The notes beneath the pieces are model-generated. The model was not told the DNA's origin. It worked only from the letters and a program-made list of their open reading frames with translations, and did not search any database. A program made the translations under genes and the position numbers. Shown here in pieces: positions 52,302 through 60,090 of a stretch of DNA of 64,000 nt. How positions within the stretch are numbered: the stretch's first letter is position 1; each line of letters starts with the position of its first letter. Source of the DNA: Chloroflexota bacterium (GTDB taxonomy: Bacteria > Chloroflexota > Anaerolineae > JAAYZQ01); contig JAGVRI010000011.1 in assembly GCA_018606645.1 (NCBI GenBank), forward strand, positions 31,345 through 95,344, read 5' to 3'.

Positions 52302-53085
52302 TGCTCTCTCCCGCATCCGGATCAGAAAGCCGCTGATCCACCACATCACCAATCTGGTCGTGATGAACGACACGGCCAATCTTACCCTGCACTTGGGCGC
52401 TCTGCCTATCATGGCGCATGCGGCGGACGAGGTGGCCGAGATCACGCAGGCAGCCAGTGCCCTGGTCCTCAACCTGGGAACGTTGACTCCCGCCCAGGTT
52501 GAAGCGATGCTGATCGCCGGGCGCAAGGCCAACGAACTTGGCATCCCGATTGTGTTGGACCCGGTGGGTGCAGGGGCCAGCCAGTTGCGTACCCAGGCCG
52601 GGCTCGAGCTGCTAAGCCACCTGCGAATTGCGATTGTCCGGGGGAATTCGGCTGAGATCGGTGCGCTGGGTGGTGTTGGCGGTCGGGTCAGGGGCGTCGA
52701 GAGTGTAGAGGGGGTTTCTGACCCGATTGCTGTAGTCCAGACGATGGCCCAGACCTGGGGCAGCGTGGTGGCAATCACCGGCAAGCAAGATGTGGTGTCG
52801 GATGGACGCCGTGTCATCGGGGTCAACAACGGCCATTCCTGGCTGACCACGGTCACCGGCACCGGTTGCATGGCCACTACAGCCATTGCCGCCTTTGCTG
52901 CCGTGGAGCCAGACTATCTGGTTGCAGCGGTGGGTGGCCTCGCTAGTTTTGGTCTAGCTGCCGAACGAGCGGCCGCAGAAGCCCACGGCCCAGCTACCTT
53001 CAAGGTTGCGCTGCTGGACCAGGTCTATCATCTGACGTCGGAGCAGTTGACCACCGGTGCACGAATTGTGGTCTTACAGGAATAG
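52282..53085 (+). CDS. thiM: Hydroxyethylthiazole kinase
   Basis: 267 residues, ribokinase-like. It phosphorylates the thiazole alcohol salvaged from outside. Marks: 'PLIHHITNLVVMNDTANLTL', 'GALPIMAHAADEV', 'PIVLDPVGAGAS', 'RGNSAEIGAL', and 'VTGTGCMATTAIAAF' with the catalytic Cys of ThiM. Start ATG with AAGGGGAA upstream. Overlaps thiE; its presence with ThiW marks a thiazole-salvage operon. Confidence 0.95.
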   Translation: MNRQIADALSRIRIRKPLIHHITNLVVMNDTANLTLHLGALPIMAHAADEVAEITQAASALVLNLGTLTPAQVEAMLIAGRKANELGIPIVLDPVGAGASQLRTQAGLELLSHLRIAIVRGNSAEIGALGGVGGRVRGVESVEGVSDPIAVVQTMAQTWGSVVAITGKQDVVSDGRRVIGVNNGHSWLTTVTGTGCMATTAIAAFAAVEPDYLVAAVGGLASFGLAAERAAAEAHGPATFKVALLDQVYHLTSEQLTTGARIVVLQE

Positions 53086-53105
53086 TGATCTCAAGGAGCC
53101 AAGAG

Positions 53106-54131
53106 ATGCGCGTCTCTGAACTGGGGGAGTTCCCCTTGATCGATCGGATCGCCGAGATAGCCGCCGTCAAAAGACCCGATGTCATTGTCGGTATCGGCGA
53201 TGACGTAGCCGTGTTAGAGACCCAGGAGGAAGGATGGCTGCTGGCCAAGGTGGACAGCCAGGTGGAAGGGGTGCATTTTCGGCGAGACACCATCTCTCCC
53301 CGTCATCTGGGCCGACGGTCCCTGGCGATCAATCTGAGCGATATTGCTGCTGCCGGGGGGCGACCTCAGTTCGCCCTGGTCTCCCTGGCCTTGCCACCCA
53401 GCATCGAGGTAGGTTGGGTGGATGAACTCTACCGGGGGTTGCGCGAGGAAGGAGACCGCTATGGCGTGGCCATCGTCGGGGGAAACCTGGCGCGTTCTCA
53501 AGGTGGAATTTTCGTGGATGTGTTTGCCCTGGGACGGGTGCAGCGGCCGCACCTGCTTCTTCGTTCGGGGGCCAAACCAGGAGATCAAGTCTTGGTCACC
53601 GGCACGTTGGGCGATTCGGCAGCCGGATTGAGCCTCCTCTCGAACCATTCCCTTTCAGTTCCGGCTGAGGATCGAGAATTTCTGCTGGCGCGCCACTTTA
53701 CGCCAACGCCTCGCCTGGCAGAAGCCCAGGTCATCGCCGGTTCAGGGAAAGCGACGGCCATGATCGACGTCAGCGACGGTCTGAGCAGCGATATCGGCCA
53801 CATCTGCGATTGCAGCCAGGTGGGCGTTCGCCTGTGGGCGGAGCGGCTGCCGGTCTCGCCGGCAGCCCGATCGGTGGCCCGGTCAACCCACCAGGCTCCC
53901 TGGCACCTGGCCATCGATGGTGGAGAGGACTATGAGCTGTGCTTTACCGTTCCGGCTGAAAATGCAGAAGAATTGATCCACGCTATCCAACAGGAGACGG
54001 GCACCTTGGTAACCGTAGTGGGCCAGATTCTACCAGCAGATGAAGGCCGCTGGCTGGTGCTGGAGGATGGAAAGCAGGTTCCGCTGGAAGCCAAAGGATG
54101 GGACCACTTTGAACAGTTGATAAAGGAGTGA
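53106..54131 (+). CDS. thiL: Thiamine-monophosphate kinase
   Basis: 341 residues, PurM-like fold. It converts thiamine phosphate to the active diphosphate with ATP. Marks: 'LGEFPLIDRIAE', 'VGIGDDVAVL', 'VDSQVEGVHFRRD', 'NLSDIAAAGG', 'VTGTLGDSAAGL', 'AMIDVSDGLSSDIGHIC' and 'IDGGEDYELCFTV'. ATG 53106 with AGGAG 7 nt upstream. Completes the pathway inside the operon. Confidence 0.95.
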   Translation: MRVSELGEFPLIDRIAEIAAVKRPDVIVGIGDDVAVLETQEEGWLLAKVDSQVEGVHFRRDTISPRHLGRRSLAINLSDIAAAGGRPQFALVSLALPPSIEVGWVDELYRGLREEGDRYGVAIVGGNLARSQGGIFVDVFALGRVQRPHLLLRSGAKPGDQVLVTGTLGDSAAGLSLLSNHSLSVPAEDREFLLARHFTPTPRLAEAQVIAGSGKATAMIDVSDGLSSDIGHICDCSQVGVRLWAERLPVSPAARSVARSTHQAPWHLAIDGGEDYELCFTVPAENAEELIHAIQQETGTLVTVVGQILPADEGRWLVLEDGKQVPLEAKGWDHFEQLIKE

Positions 54132-54135
54132 TAAA

Positions 54136-54651
54136 ATGAGAAGCCAAACACGTCAAGTCGCCCAGGCAGTAATCCTGGTCGCGATCGGGGTGGCGCTCTC
54201 GCCCTTTACCTCGTTCCCGATCGGGATCGCGAAGGTGAACCCGACTCAGCACTTTGTCAATATCGTCGGGGCAGTTCTTTTGGGACCCTGGTGGGCACTG
54301 GCCATTGCCGCCATCATCGGGGCCATCCGCAACGCGTTGGGGGTGGGCACTTTGCTGGCTTTTCCCGGTGGGATGATCGGGGCGTTCCTGGCTGGCTATG
54401 CCTACCGCCTGAGTCGCAACATCTACCTGGGCGCTCTGGGAGAGATCGTGGGCACAGGGATCCTGGCGGCCCTTGTCAGTGGGTGGCTGGTCGCTCCCTT
54501 CCTGATGCACAAGACAATGGCCGTGGGCCTCTTGATCGCTTCCTTCCTGGGAAGCACCATTGTGGGAACAGTGCTGGGAGTGCTGGCGCTCAAAGTCCTG
54601 GAACGGACAGGGTATGTAGTTCTCAAAAGGAGTAGCGACACTGGTGAATAG
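54136..54651 (+). CDS. thiW: ThiW, ECF transporter S component
   Basis: 171 residues, about five hydrophobic segments. 'VNPTQHFVNIVGAVLLGPWWALAIAAI' (about residues 33-60) and 'RNALGVGTLLAFPGGMIGAFLAGY' are typical of ThiW, the substrate-binding membrane subunit predicted to take up thiazole. It is followed at once by its own ATPase and T subunit. ATG 54136, 4 nt after thiL. Overlaps the ATPase gene by 8 nt. Confidence 0.88.
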   Translation: MRSQTRQVAQAVILVAIGVALSPFTSFPIGIAKVNPTQHFVNIVGAVLLGPWWALAIAAIIGAIRNALGVGTLLAFPGGMIGAFLAGYAYRLSRNIYLGALGEIVGTGILAALVSGWLVAPFLMHKTMAVGLLIASFLGSTIVGTVLGVLALKVLERTGYVVLKRSSDTGE

Positions 54652-56269
54652 GCCGTTGGTTGAGGTACACCACCTCTATTACCGGTATGCAGCTTCGAGC
54701 CCTGATTGGATTCTCCGCGATCTCAACCTGCGGATCCATGCGGGGGAGTATGTCCTGCTCGCTGGCGCCAGTGGATCTGGAAAATCCACGCTGTGCCGCG
54801 CCTTGAACGGACTCATCCCCCACTTTTACGAGGGGGTCATGGAAGGCCAGGTGACAGTGAGAAACCTGGATACCCGATCCTCCACCGTGGGCGAGCTATT
54901 TGCCCACGTCGGCATGATCTTCCAGAACCCCGCAGCTCAACTCTTTTCTGAAACGGTTGTCCAGGAACTGGCGTTTGGGTTAGAGAGCCTGGGATTGGCG
55001 CGTCAGGAGATCAACCGTCGCTTAGAAGAGAGTGCAGAAATGGTGGGAATCGGCCATTTGCTTGACCGGAATCCCCAGCATCTCTCCGGTGGAGAACAGC
55101 AGTTGGTAGCGATTGCCGCCGCCATGGCTCTCCATCCTGAACTGATTGTGTTGGATGAACCCTACGCCAGCCTGGACCCGGCCAACGTCCGCCGCATCCG
55201 ATCGGCGTTAAGCAGAATCCATCAGAGCGGGACGGCCATCGTGATCTCTGAACATCGGCTTCAACACGTCGTGGCCGATGTCGACCGCATGTGTGTCCTG
55301 GACCGGGGGCAAATTGTGCTGGACGGCCCACCCCGAACAGTGTTATCCGAAGAGATCACTGCCTTTGGGCTGAACGCTCCGACGGTGGTGCAGATGGCCA
55401 AAGCCATGGGCCTGTCCGACGTCCCTCTCACCGTCGAGGAGTTCAAAGACGCCATACCGGCATTCACCACGGAGCCGGACCTCGGGCCCAATCCCCCGGC
55501 TGCCGAAGCACACGGTCCATTTCCTGTATTGCAGACCGAGAACCTCTGGTTTTCCTTCGAGAAAACCCCTGTCTTGCGTGGCATCAACCTCACCCTTTAC
55601 CCGGGCGAGTGTCTGGCGCTGGTCGGCGCCAATGGCTCCGGAAAGACCACGCTGATCAAACACTTTAATGGTTTGTATCGCCCTCATCATGGACGAGTAT
55701 TGGTACTCGACCAAGATACGCTCCGGACCAAGACATCGCGACTGGCCTCCCACGTTGGACTGGCCTTTCAAAACGCCAACGACCAGTTCTTTAGGTTCCA
55801 GGTCCGGGATGAGATCGAAGTGGGAGCCCGCGCTTTGAAGCGCTACAACAAGCACTGGCTTGATGAGTTGACCACATTGTTCCGCCTGGAGCCTCTTCTC
55901 GAGCGCTCTCCGTATCGGTTGAGCGAGGGGGAAAAGAAACGAGTTGCCTTTGCCGCCGCTCTGGCCGCCCAACCTGAAATACTAGTCCTGGACGAACCAA
56001 CTACGGGTCAGGATTGGCCTTTCCGCCAGGCATTGGGCGAATTCCTGCGAGATTTGCAGGCTCGCGGTCAGACTATCGTCATGGTGACCCATGATCTGGA
56101 ATTTGCTGAGCAATATGCCTGCCGCTGGGTGCTTCTGGCCGGCGGGGAGATCCTGACGAATGGACATTCCTGGGAAGTAATGGGCAATGAGCCCGCCATG
56201 CAGCGTGCCGGATTAGAACCGACCGAGGCATTTCAGATCCGGAAGGCCTTTCTGGAGAAAGCGCGATGA
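54644..56269 (+). CDS. ECF transporter ATPase, two fused ABC domains (EcfA-EcfA')
   Basis: 541 residues. Domain 1: Walker A 'GASGSGKST' (about 45), Q-loop 'IFQNPAAQLFSETVVQELAFG', signature 'LSGGEQQLVAIAAAMA', Walker B 'LIVLDEPYAS'. Domain 2 (from about 300): Walker A 'GANGSGKTT', 'AFQNANDQFFRFQVRDEI', signature 'LSEGEKKRVAFAAALA', Walker B 'ILVLDEPTTG'. The Q-loop wording is of the EcfA/CbiO kind. Powers ThiW-EcfT. Start GTG 54644, overlapping thiW. A single fused pair replaces two separate EcfA genes. Confidence 0.92.
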   Translation: MNRPLVEVHHLYYRYAASSPDWILRDLNLRIHAGEYVLLAGASGSGKSTLCRALNGLIPHFYEGVMEGQVTVRNLDTRSSTVGELFAHVGMIFQNPAAQLFSETVVQELAFGLESLGLARQEINRRLEESAEMVGIGHLLDRNPQHLSGGEQQLVAIAAAMALHPELIVLDEPYASLDPANVRRIRSALSRIHQSGTAIVISEHRLQHVVADVDRMCVLDRGQIVLDGPPRTVLSEEITAFGLNAPTVVQMAKAMGLSDVPLTVEEFKDAIPAFTTEPDLGPNPPAAEAHGPFPVLQTENLWFSFEKTPVLRGINLTLYPGECLALVGANGSGKTTLIKHFNGLYRPHHGRVLVLDQDTLRTKTSRLASHVGLAFQNANDQFFRFQVRDEIEVGARALKRYNKHWLDELTTLFRLEPLLERSPYRLSEGEKKRVAFAAALAAQPEILVLDEPTTGQDWPFRQALGEFLRDLQARGQTIVMVTHDLEFAEQYACRWVLLAGGEILTNGHSWEVMGNEPAMQRAGLEPTEAFQIRKAFLEKAR

Positions 56270-56928
56270 CCATCCGACTCGATCCCCGCACCAAGCTCTT
56301 GCTGGCCGTCCTGTACGCTGCCTGGATCATGACGACCCGGTCTCTGCCATGGCTCCTGGCAGAGCTGGGTCTTCTGTGGCTAGGAGTCGTTCTGGTCAGA
56401 GAAGGACGCACCTACCTGAAATGGCTCCGAGTCTTGATGGCCATGACCATCGCCTGGTTTCTGATCGCCTGGTGGGCCTTCGACCTCATGGCTGCAGTCA
56501 CTGCTAGCCTGCGATTGCTGTCTCTGTCTTCTACCTTCTTCCTTTTCTTTCGGACTACGTCGCCCTATGATCTGAGCAATGCGTTGGTCAAGTCGGGCCT
56601 GCCCTATGAGGTCGCCTTTGTGTTTCGCACATCGCTGCAATTTGTGCCGGTCATCACGCGTAAGGCGCGGAATATCTTTGACGCCCAGCGATCACGGGGC
56701 ATTCCCCTTGAACCAGGCTGGGCCGCCCTGCGCCACTACCCCGCCCTGATGACGCCTCTACTGATTCAGGCGTTTCAACTGGCCGACGAGCTGGCAGAGG
56801 CCCTGGAAGCACGGGGCTTCAGTCGGCCAGGCCGTACATTCATGCAGGATTATCGACTCCAGGCTGTTGATTGGGCCGTGCTGTGCGGGGCGGTCATTCT
56901 ATTGCTGGCTATCATATTGATTCCATGA
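56266..56928 (+). CDS. ECF transporter transmembrane protein EcfT
   Basis: 220 residues, about five hydrophobic segments. It opens '[18 protein letters not shown]', the usual EcfT/CbiQ start. The coupling helices carry '[28 protein letters not shown]' (about residues 120-147) and '[14 protein letters not shown]', with the Ala-Arg-Gly boxes that contact the ATPases. ATG 56266 overlaps the ATPase stop as ATGA. Dedicated partner of ThiW. Confidence 0.9.
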   Translation: MTIRLDPRTKLLLAVLYAAWIMTTRSLPWLLAELGLLWLGVVLVREGRTYLKWLRVLMAMTIAWFLIAWWAFDLMAAVTASLRLLSLSSTFFLFFRTTSPYDLSNALVKSGLPYEVAFVFRTSLQFVPVITRKARNIFDAQRSRGIPLEPGWAALRHYPALMTPLLIQAFQLADELAEALEARGFSRPGRTFMQDYRLQAVDWAVLCGAVILLLAIILIP

Positions 56929-56939
56929 AGGAGGTTTCG

Positions 56940-57746
56940 ATGAAAAAAGCACTGACTATCGCTGGATCCGATTCAGGAGGCGGGGCCGGCATCCAGGCCG
57001 ATCTAAAGACTTTTGCCGCCAGGGGCGTCTACGGCATGAGTGCTCTGACCGCTATCACCGCTCAAAACACGGTAGGCGTGCAGGGTGTGTTCGAATTGCC
57101 AGCCTCTTTCGTGGCGCAACAGATCGATTCGGTGATGGCCGATATCGGAGCGGATGCCTGGAAAACAGGAATGCTGTCCAATGCTGAGATCATCCAGGTC
57201 GTGGCCGATCGGGCCAGAAAGTACCAGGTAGAACGTCTGGTTGTGGACCCGGTGATGGTCGCCAAGAGCGGCGATCCGTTGTTGAGATTGGAGGCTCGCG
57301 AGGCTCTGATTCGCGAATTGCTCCCGCAGGCCTATGTGGTGACCCCCAATCACCACGAAGCCCAGGTACTGACCGGCCTTGAGATCCACACCTTGGATGA
57401 TATGCGGCGCGCGGCTCAAGCCATCTACCAACTCGGAGCCCGCCATGTTGTGGTCAAGGGAGGACATCTATCCAACCCTGAGGCAGCCATTGATGTATTA
57501 TACGACGGGCGGTCGTTTCACGAGTTCACCGCGCCCCGCCTCGAAACGCCCCACACCCATGGCACCGGATGCACGTTTGGCTCGGCCATTGCAGCCGAGC
57601 TGGCCAAGGGACACTCGGTGCAGGAAGCGGTCCAGATCGCCAAAGCCTATGTCACTGCGGCCATTCGGGCCGCAATGGGCTGGCAAATCGGCCATGGCCA
57701 CGGCCCTCTGGATCACTTTCTTGGGCAGGTCATTGCCCTCCCGTAA
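56940..57746 (+). CDS. thiD: HMP/HMP-phosphate kinase
   Basis: 268 residues, ribokinase-like. It makes HMP-PP for ThiE from HMP brought in by CytX. Marks: '[22 protein letters not shown]', '[14 protein letters not shown]', '[15 protein letters not shown]', '[16 protein letters not shown]', 'VVKGGHL' and '[17 protein letters not shown]'. ATG 56940 with AAGGAGGT. Last gene of the thiamine operon; it is not fused to ThiE. Confidence 0.95.
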   Translation: MKKALTIAGSDSGGGAGIQADLKTFAARGVYGMSALTAITAQNTVGVQGVFELPASFVAQQIDSVMADIGADAWKTGMLSNAEIIQVVADRARKYQVERLVVDPVMVAKSGDPLLRLEAREALIRELLPQAYVVTPNHHEAQVLTGLEIHTLDDMRRAAQAIYQLGARHVVVKGGHLSNPEAAIDVLYDGRSFHEFTAPRLETPHTHGTGCTFGSAIAAELAKGHSVQEAVQIAKAYVTAAIRAAMGWQIGHGHGPLDHFLGQVIALP

Positions 57747-57774
57747 CGTGGCAAGCCGATCGAGCCCCAGGAAT

Positions 57775-57803
57775 TTGACTCTCTTCCTCGTTGCTGCTAT
57801 AAT
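57775..57803 (+). promoter_or_regulatory. Promoter of the histidine operon
   Basis: TTGACT (57775-57780), a 17-nt spacer and a perfect TATAAT (57798-57803). The predicted start point near 57811 gives a leader of about 275 nt before hisZ. Confidence 0.75.
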
Positions 57804-57838
57804 TGACAAAAATGTGTGGGAAAGCAGGAACGGAAAGG

Positions 57839-57949
57839 ATGTCACGCCAGGGAAACGTCCTTGAGCAGACCTCAGTTCGTCTAGGTATGGCCGGGAAACC
57901 TGCCTTCCTGTTTCCCATCCATCATCACGAGCGCGGGGATAAGACCTGA
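57839..57949 (+). CDS. Putative his leader peptide with HHH run
   Basis: A 36-codon reading frame (ATG 57839, TGA 57947-57949). AGGAA (57826-57830) lies 8 nt upstream as ribosome site and is itself in the 5' arm of stem A. Codons 28-30 are CAT CAT CAC (57920-57928), three His in a row in the segment 'FPIHHHERGDKT'. Slow translation there would place a ribosome over the 5' arm of stem B, just before the terminator that precedes hisZ. This is the classic design of a histidine attenuator peptide. An internal ATG at 57887 could give a shorter form. Confidence 0.7.
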   Translation: MSRQGNVLEQTSVRLGMAGKPAFLFPIHHHERGDKT

Positions 57950-58017
57950 CGCTGGAACCAGGCGTATCCCATCCGGTAATCGGTTGCGGAACCCGATCGA
58001 AAGTCAGGCTTATCCCA

Positions 58018-58045
58018 AAGACTAGTCAGCAGACTGGTCTTTTTT
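58018..58045 (+). terminator. Intrinsic terminator in the his leader
   Basis: A 10-bp stem (58018-58027 with 58032-58041, one G-U pair) with an AGCA loop and a run of six T (58040-58045). It is located 40 nt before the hisZ GTG, so it must be bypassed for operon expression. Confidence 0.85.
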
Positions 58046-58085
58046 GTTATTTATGGGATGTGTAGCGGACAGAAGGAGCAATCGT

Positions 58086-59399
58086 GTGAAAGACGGCCGT
58101 GAGTTGTCGGTACCCGAAGTTCGAAGCCAGATCCCCCATGGGGTGCAGGATCGCTTCATGGTCGAAGCCGCACGCCGACGTCAGGTCGAGGCAGTGTTGC
58201 GCGAGCAATTTTGCCGCTGGGGATATCAGGAGGTCATCACTCCCACCTTTGAATATTATGACAACCTGACGGTGGGCGCCAGTCCCGACCTACAGCAGGC
58301 CATGTATCGCTTCTTTGATCGGGACGGGCACACGTTGGCCCTGCGCGCCGATTTTACGCCTCAAATTGCCCGTACGGCTGCGACCAAGTTGTACGATCAA
58401 CCGATGCCGTTGCGCTGCTTCTATATCGGTAGCCTCTTCCGCTATGAGGAACCCCAGGCAGGCCGTAAGCGCGAATTTACGCAGGCTGGTGTCGAACTGA
58501 TCGGCGCCGATACCCCGGCTGCCGATGCGGAAGTGGTTGCTTTGTCTGTCGCTGCGCTCGAGACCCTGAACTTGCCGAATTTCCAGGTAAACTTGGGTCA
58601 GATGGCTTTCTTTCACGCTGTGACAACCGGGCTGTCCCCAGAGTCTGTAACCGCCATTCGAGAAGCTATCGACCGCAAGAGCACCGCTCGGCTGGCCAGG
58701 GCCTTGGCTGCGCCCGATGTAACCACTTCCCAACGCGAACTCCTGGCCCGCCTGTCTGATTGGGTGGGTGAAACAGAGGTCCTGGAGGAAGCAAGGGCCC
58801 TCAGCACAAGCCTGCCCGAGGCCGCCGCAGCGATGGCAGCCATCGACCGCTTGGCCGATGTCTATCGCCTTTTGCAGGTCTACGGTATCGGCCACCGGGT
58901 GATCCTGGACCTCGGCGAAGTGCGAGGCATGGATTACTACACTGGCATTACTTTCCGTGGCATGGTGCCCGGCCTGGGCTGGCCGGTCCTGAGTGGCGGA
59001 CGATACGACAATCTCATCGCCAATTTCGGGCGTTCGTTACCGGCTGTCGGCTTTGGTCTGGGCATCGAACGGGTGCTCTTGGTCCAGAGTCAACATGGGA
59101 TGACCGGTCCCTCCATCATTCCCCATCTGCTCGTTCAAGGCTGTGATCATTCGACCTGTTACCATCTGGTCCAACGCCTTCGAGCGCGAGGCTGCCGCAT
59201 AGAAGTAGACATCCTAGGGTTGAGCGGGCCCGAGTTGCATCACCTGGCTCGCCAGCGAGGCATCTCCCGGACGTTACGCTGTGCCGGCAAAGCATGGGTG
59301 CTATCCGATGAGCGAGGAGATCGCCTGTTGACCGAGAGCGAACTGTGGCAAGAAGTCGAAGCCTGGCTTGCGGGAGAATCACTCCCTGGAAGGAGATAA
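58086..59399 (+). CDS. hisZ: ATP phosphoribosyltransferase regulatory subunit HisZ
   Basis: 437 residues, class II aminoacyl-tRNA-synthetase-like (HisS paralogue). It binds HisG and carries histidine feedback. Marks: 'IPHGVQDRFMVEAARRR', 'VITPTFEYYDNL', 'LALRADFTPQIARTAAT', 'SLFRYEEPQAGRKREFTQAGVELIG', 'DYYTGITFRGM' and 'SGGRYDNLIANFG'. GTG 58086 has AAGGAG 7 nt upstream; an upstream in-frame ATG at 58053 lies nearer the terminator and lacks a site. First structural gene of the operon. HisS itself is less likely: hisG follows. Confidence 0.9.
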   Translation: MKDGRELSVPEVRSQIPHGVQDRFMVEAARRRQVEAVLREQFCRWGYQEVITPTFEYYDNLTVGASPDLQQAMYRFFDRDGHTLALRADFTPQIARTAATKLYDQPMPLRCFYIGSLFRYEEPQAGRKREFTQAGVELIGADTPAADAEVVALSVAALETLNLPNFQVNLGQMAFFHAVTTGLSPESVTAIREAIDRKSTARLARALAAPDVTTSQRELLARLSDWVGETEVLEEARALSTSLPEAAAAMAAIDRLADVYRLLQVYGIGHRVILDLGEVRGMDYYTGITFRGMVPGLGWPVLSGGRYDNLIANFGRSLPAVGFGLGIERVLLVQSQHGMTGPSIIPHLLVQGCDHSTCYHLVQRLRARGCRIEVDILGLSGPELHHLARQRGISRTLRCAGKAWVLSDERGDRLLTESELWQEVEAWLAGESLPGRR

Positions 59400-59403
59400 G
59401 CGG

Positions 59404-60090
59404 GTGAATCCATTGACGATTGCGCTGCCAAAAGGGCGCCTCCTGGATCCAGCCGTAGATCGATTCCGCCGCCTGGGCTGGAATTGCCGCCTGGACAACG
59501 GATCGCGCCAACTGCTGTTCACTGAAACCAGACGCGTCCCGGCTTCGGAGGGCCTCCACGCGGAGCGGTGCGAGGAATTAATTCGCTTTCTCTTGGTCAA
59601 ACCCGCCGATGTTCCGGTCTATGTCGAATATGGCGCGGCGGATCTCGGGATCGTCGGGCAGGATGCCTTATGGGAGAGCGGGCGGGATGTATATGAGCCT
59701 TTGCTCCTGAGCTTTGGTCACTGTCGTCTCGTGCTGGCTGGGACTCCTGCGCAGCGAGGTCGAAATTTCCGTCTGGCCACCGGTCTCCGTGTAGCGACCC
59801 AATACCCACGTCTGACACGCGATTATTTTCAGAAACAAGGTCTATCCGTGGAACTGATCCCTTTGAGCGGATCGGTAGAACTCGCCCCGCTGGTGGGTCT
59901 GGCCGACCTCTTGGTGGATATCGTGGAAACCGGACGTACCTTGGATGAAAACGGTTTGATAGAACTGGATCAGATTGCAGCCTCTCAGGCAACGGTGATC
60001 GTGAACCGGGTGACCTATCGCTTACGCTTGAGCGAGGTGCGACAGCTCCTGTCCAGCCTGAGATCCGTCGATCAAGGAGAGATACCATGA
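59404..60090 (+). CDS. hisG: ATP phosphoribosyltransferase, short form
   Basis: 228 residues, the short class without the C-terminal regulatory domain, which needs HisZ. It makes N1-phosphoribosyl-ATP, the first committed step. Marks: 'LTIALPKGRLLDPAVDRF', 'ADLGIVGQDAL' and the PRPP loop 'DLLVDIVETGRTLDENGL'. GTG 59404 with AGGAGATAAG upstream, 4 nt after hisZ. It overlaps hisD as ATGA. Confidence 0.95.
   Translation: MNPLTIALPKGRLLDPAVDRFRRLGWNCRLDNGSRQLLFTETRRVPASEGLHAERCEELIRFLLVKPADVPVYVEYGAADLGIVGQDALWESGRDVYEPLLLSFGHCRLVLAGTPAQRGRNFRLATGLRVATQYPRLTRDYFQKQGLSVELIPLSGSVELAPLVGLADLLVDIVETGRTLDENGLIELDQIAASQATVIVNRVTYRLRLSEVRQLLSSLRSVDQGEIP

Larger units (their letters stand above)
57817..58045 (+). 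promoter_or_regulatory. Structured leader of the his operon (attenuator-like)
   Basis: Two long stem-closed modules lie in series. Module A: 57817-57830 (bulged G57824) with 57905-57917, 13 bp, enclosing hairpins 57835-57842/57855-57862 and 57889-57894/57899-57904 (GAAA tetraloop). Module B: 57936-57950 (bulged A57944) with 58003-58016, 14 bp, enclosing 57979-57985/57990-57997. An intrinsic terminator follows. A 36-codon reading frame with three His codons crosses the gap between A and B. This layout suggests histidine-responsive transcription control. I cannot name an RNA class. Confidence 0.65.

Noticed and set aside
57885..57905. Cobalamin-riboswitch B12-box-like sequence in the his leader
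   Set aside because: Only a loose match; the other conserved cobalamin elements are missing and the genes downstream are for histidine.
57950..57965. T-box sequence (TGGAACC-like) in the his leader
   Set aside because: It has TGG-A-ACC but not the full T-box consensus, is enclosed in stem B instead of bordering the terminator, and no Stem I with a specifier loop is seen.
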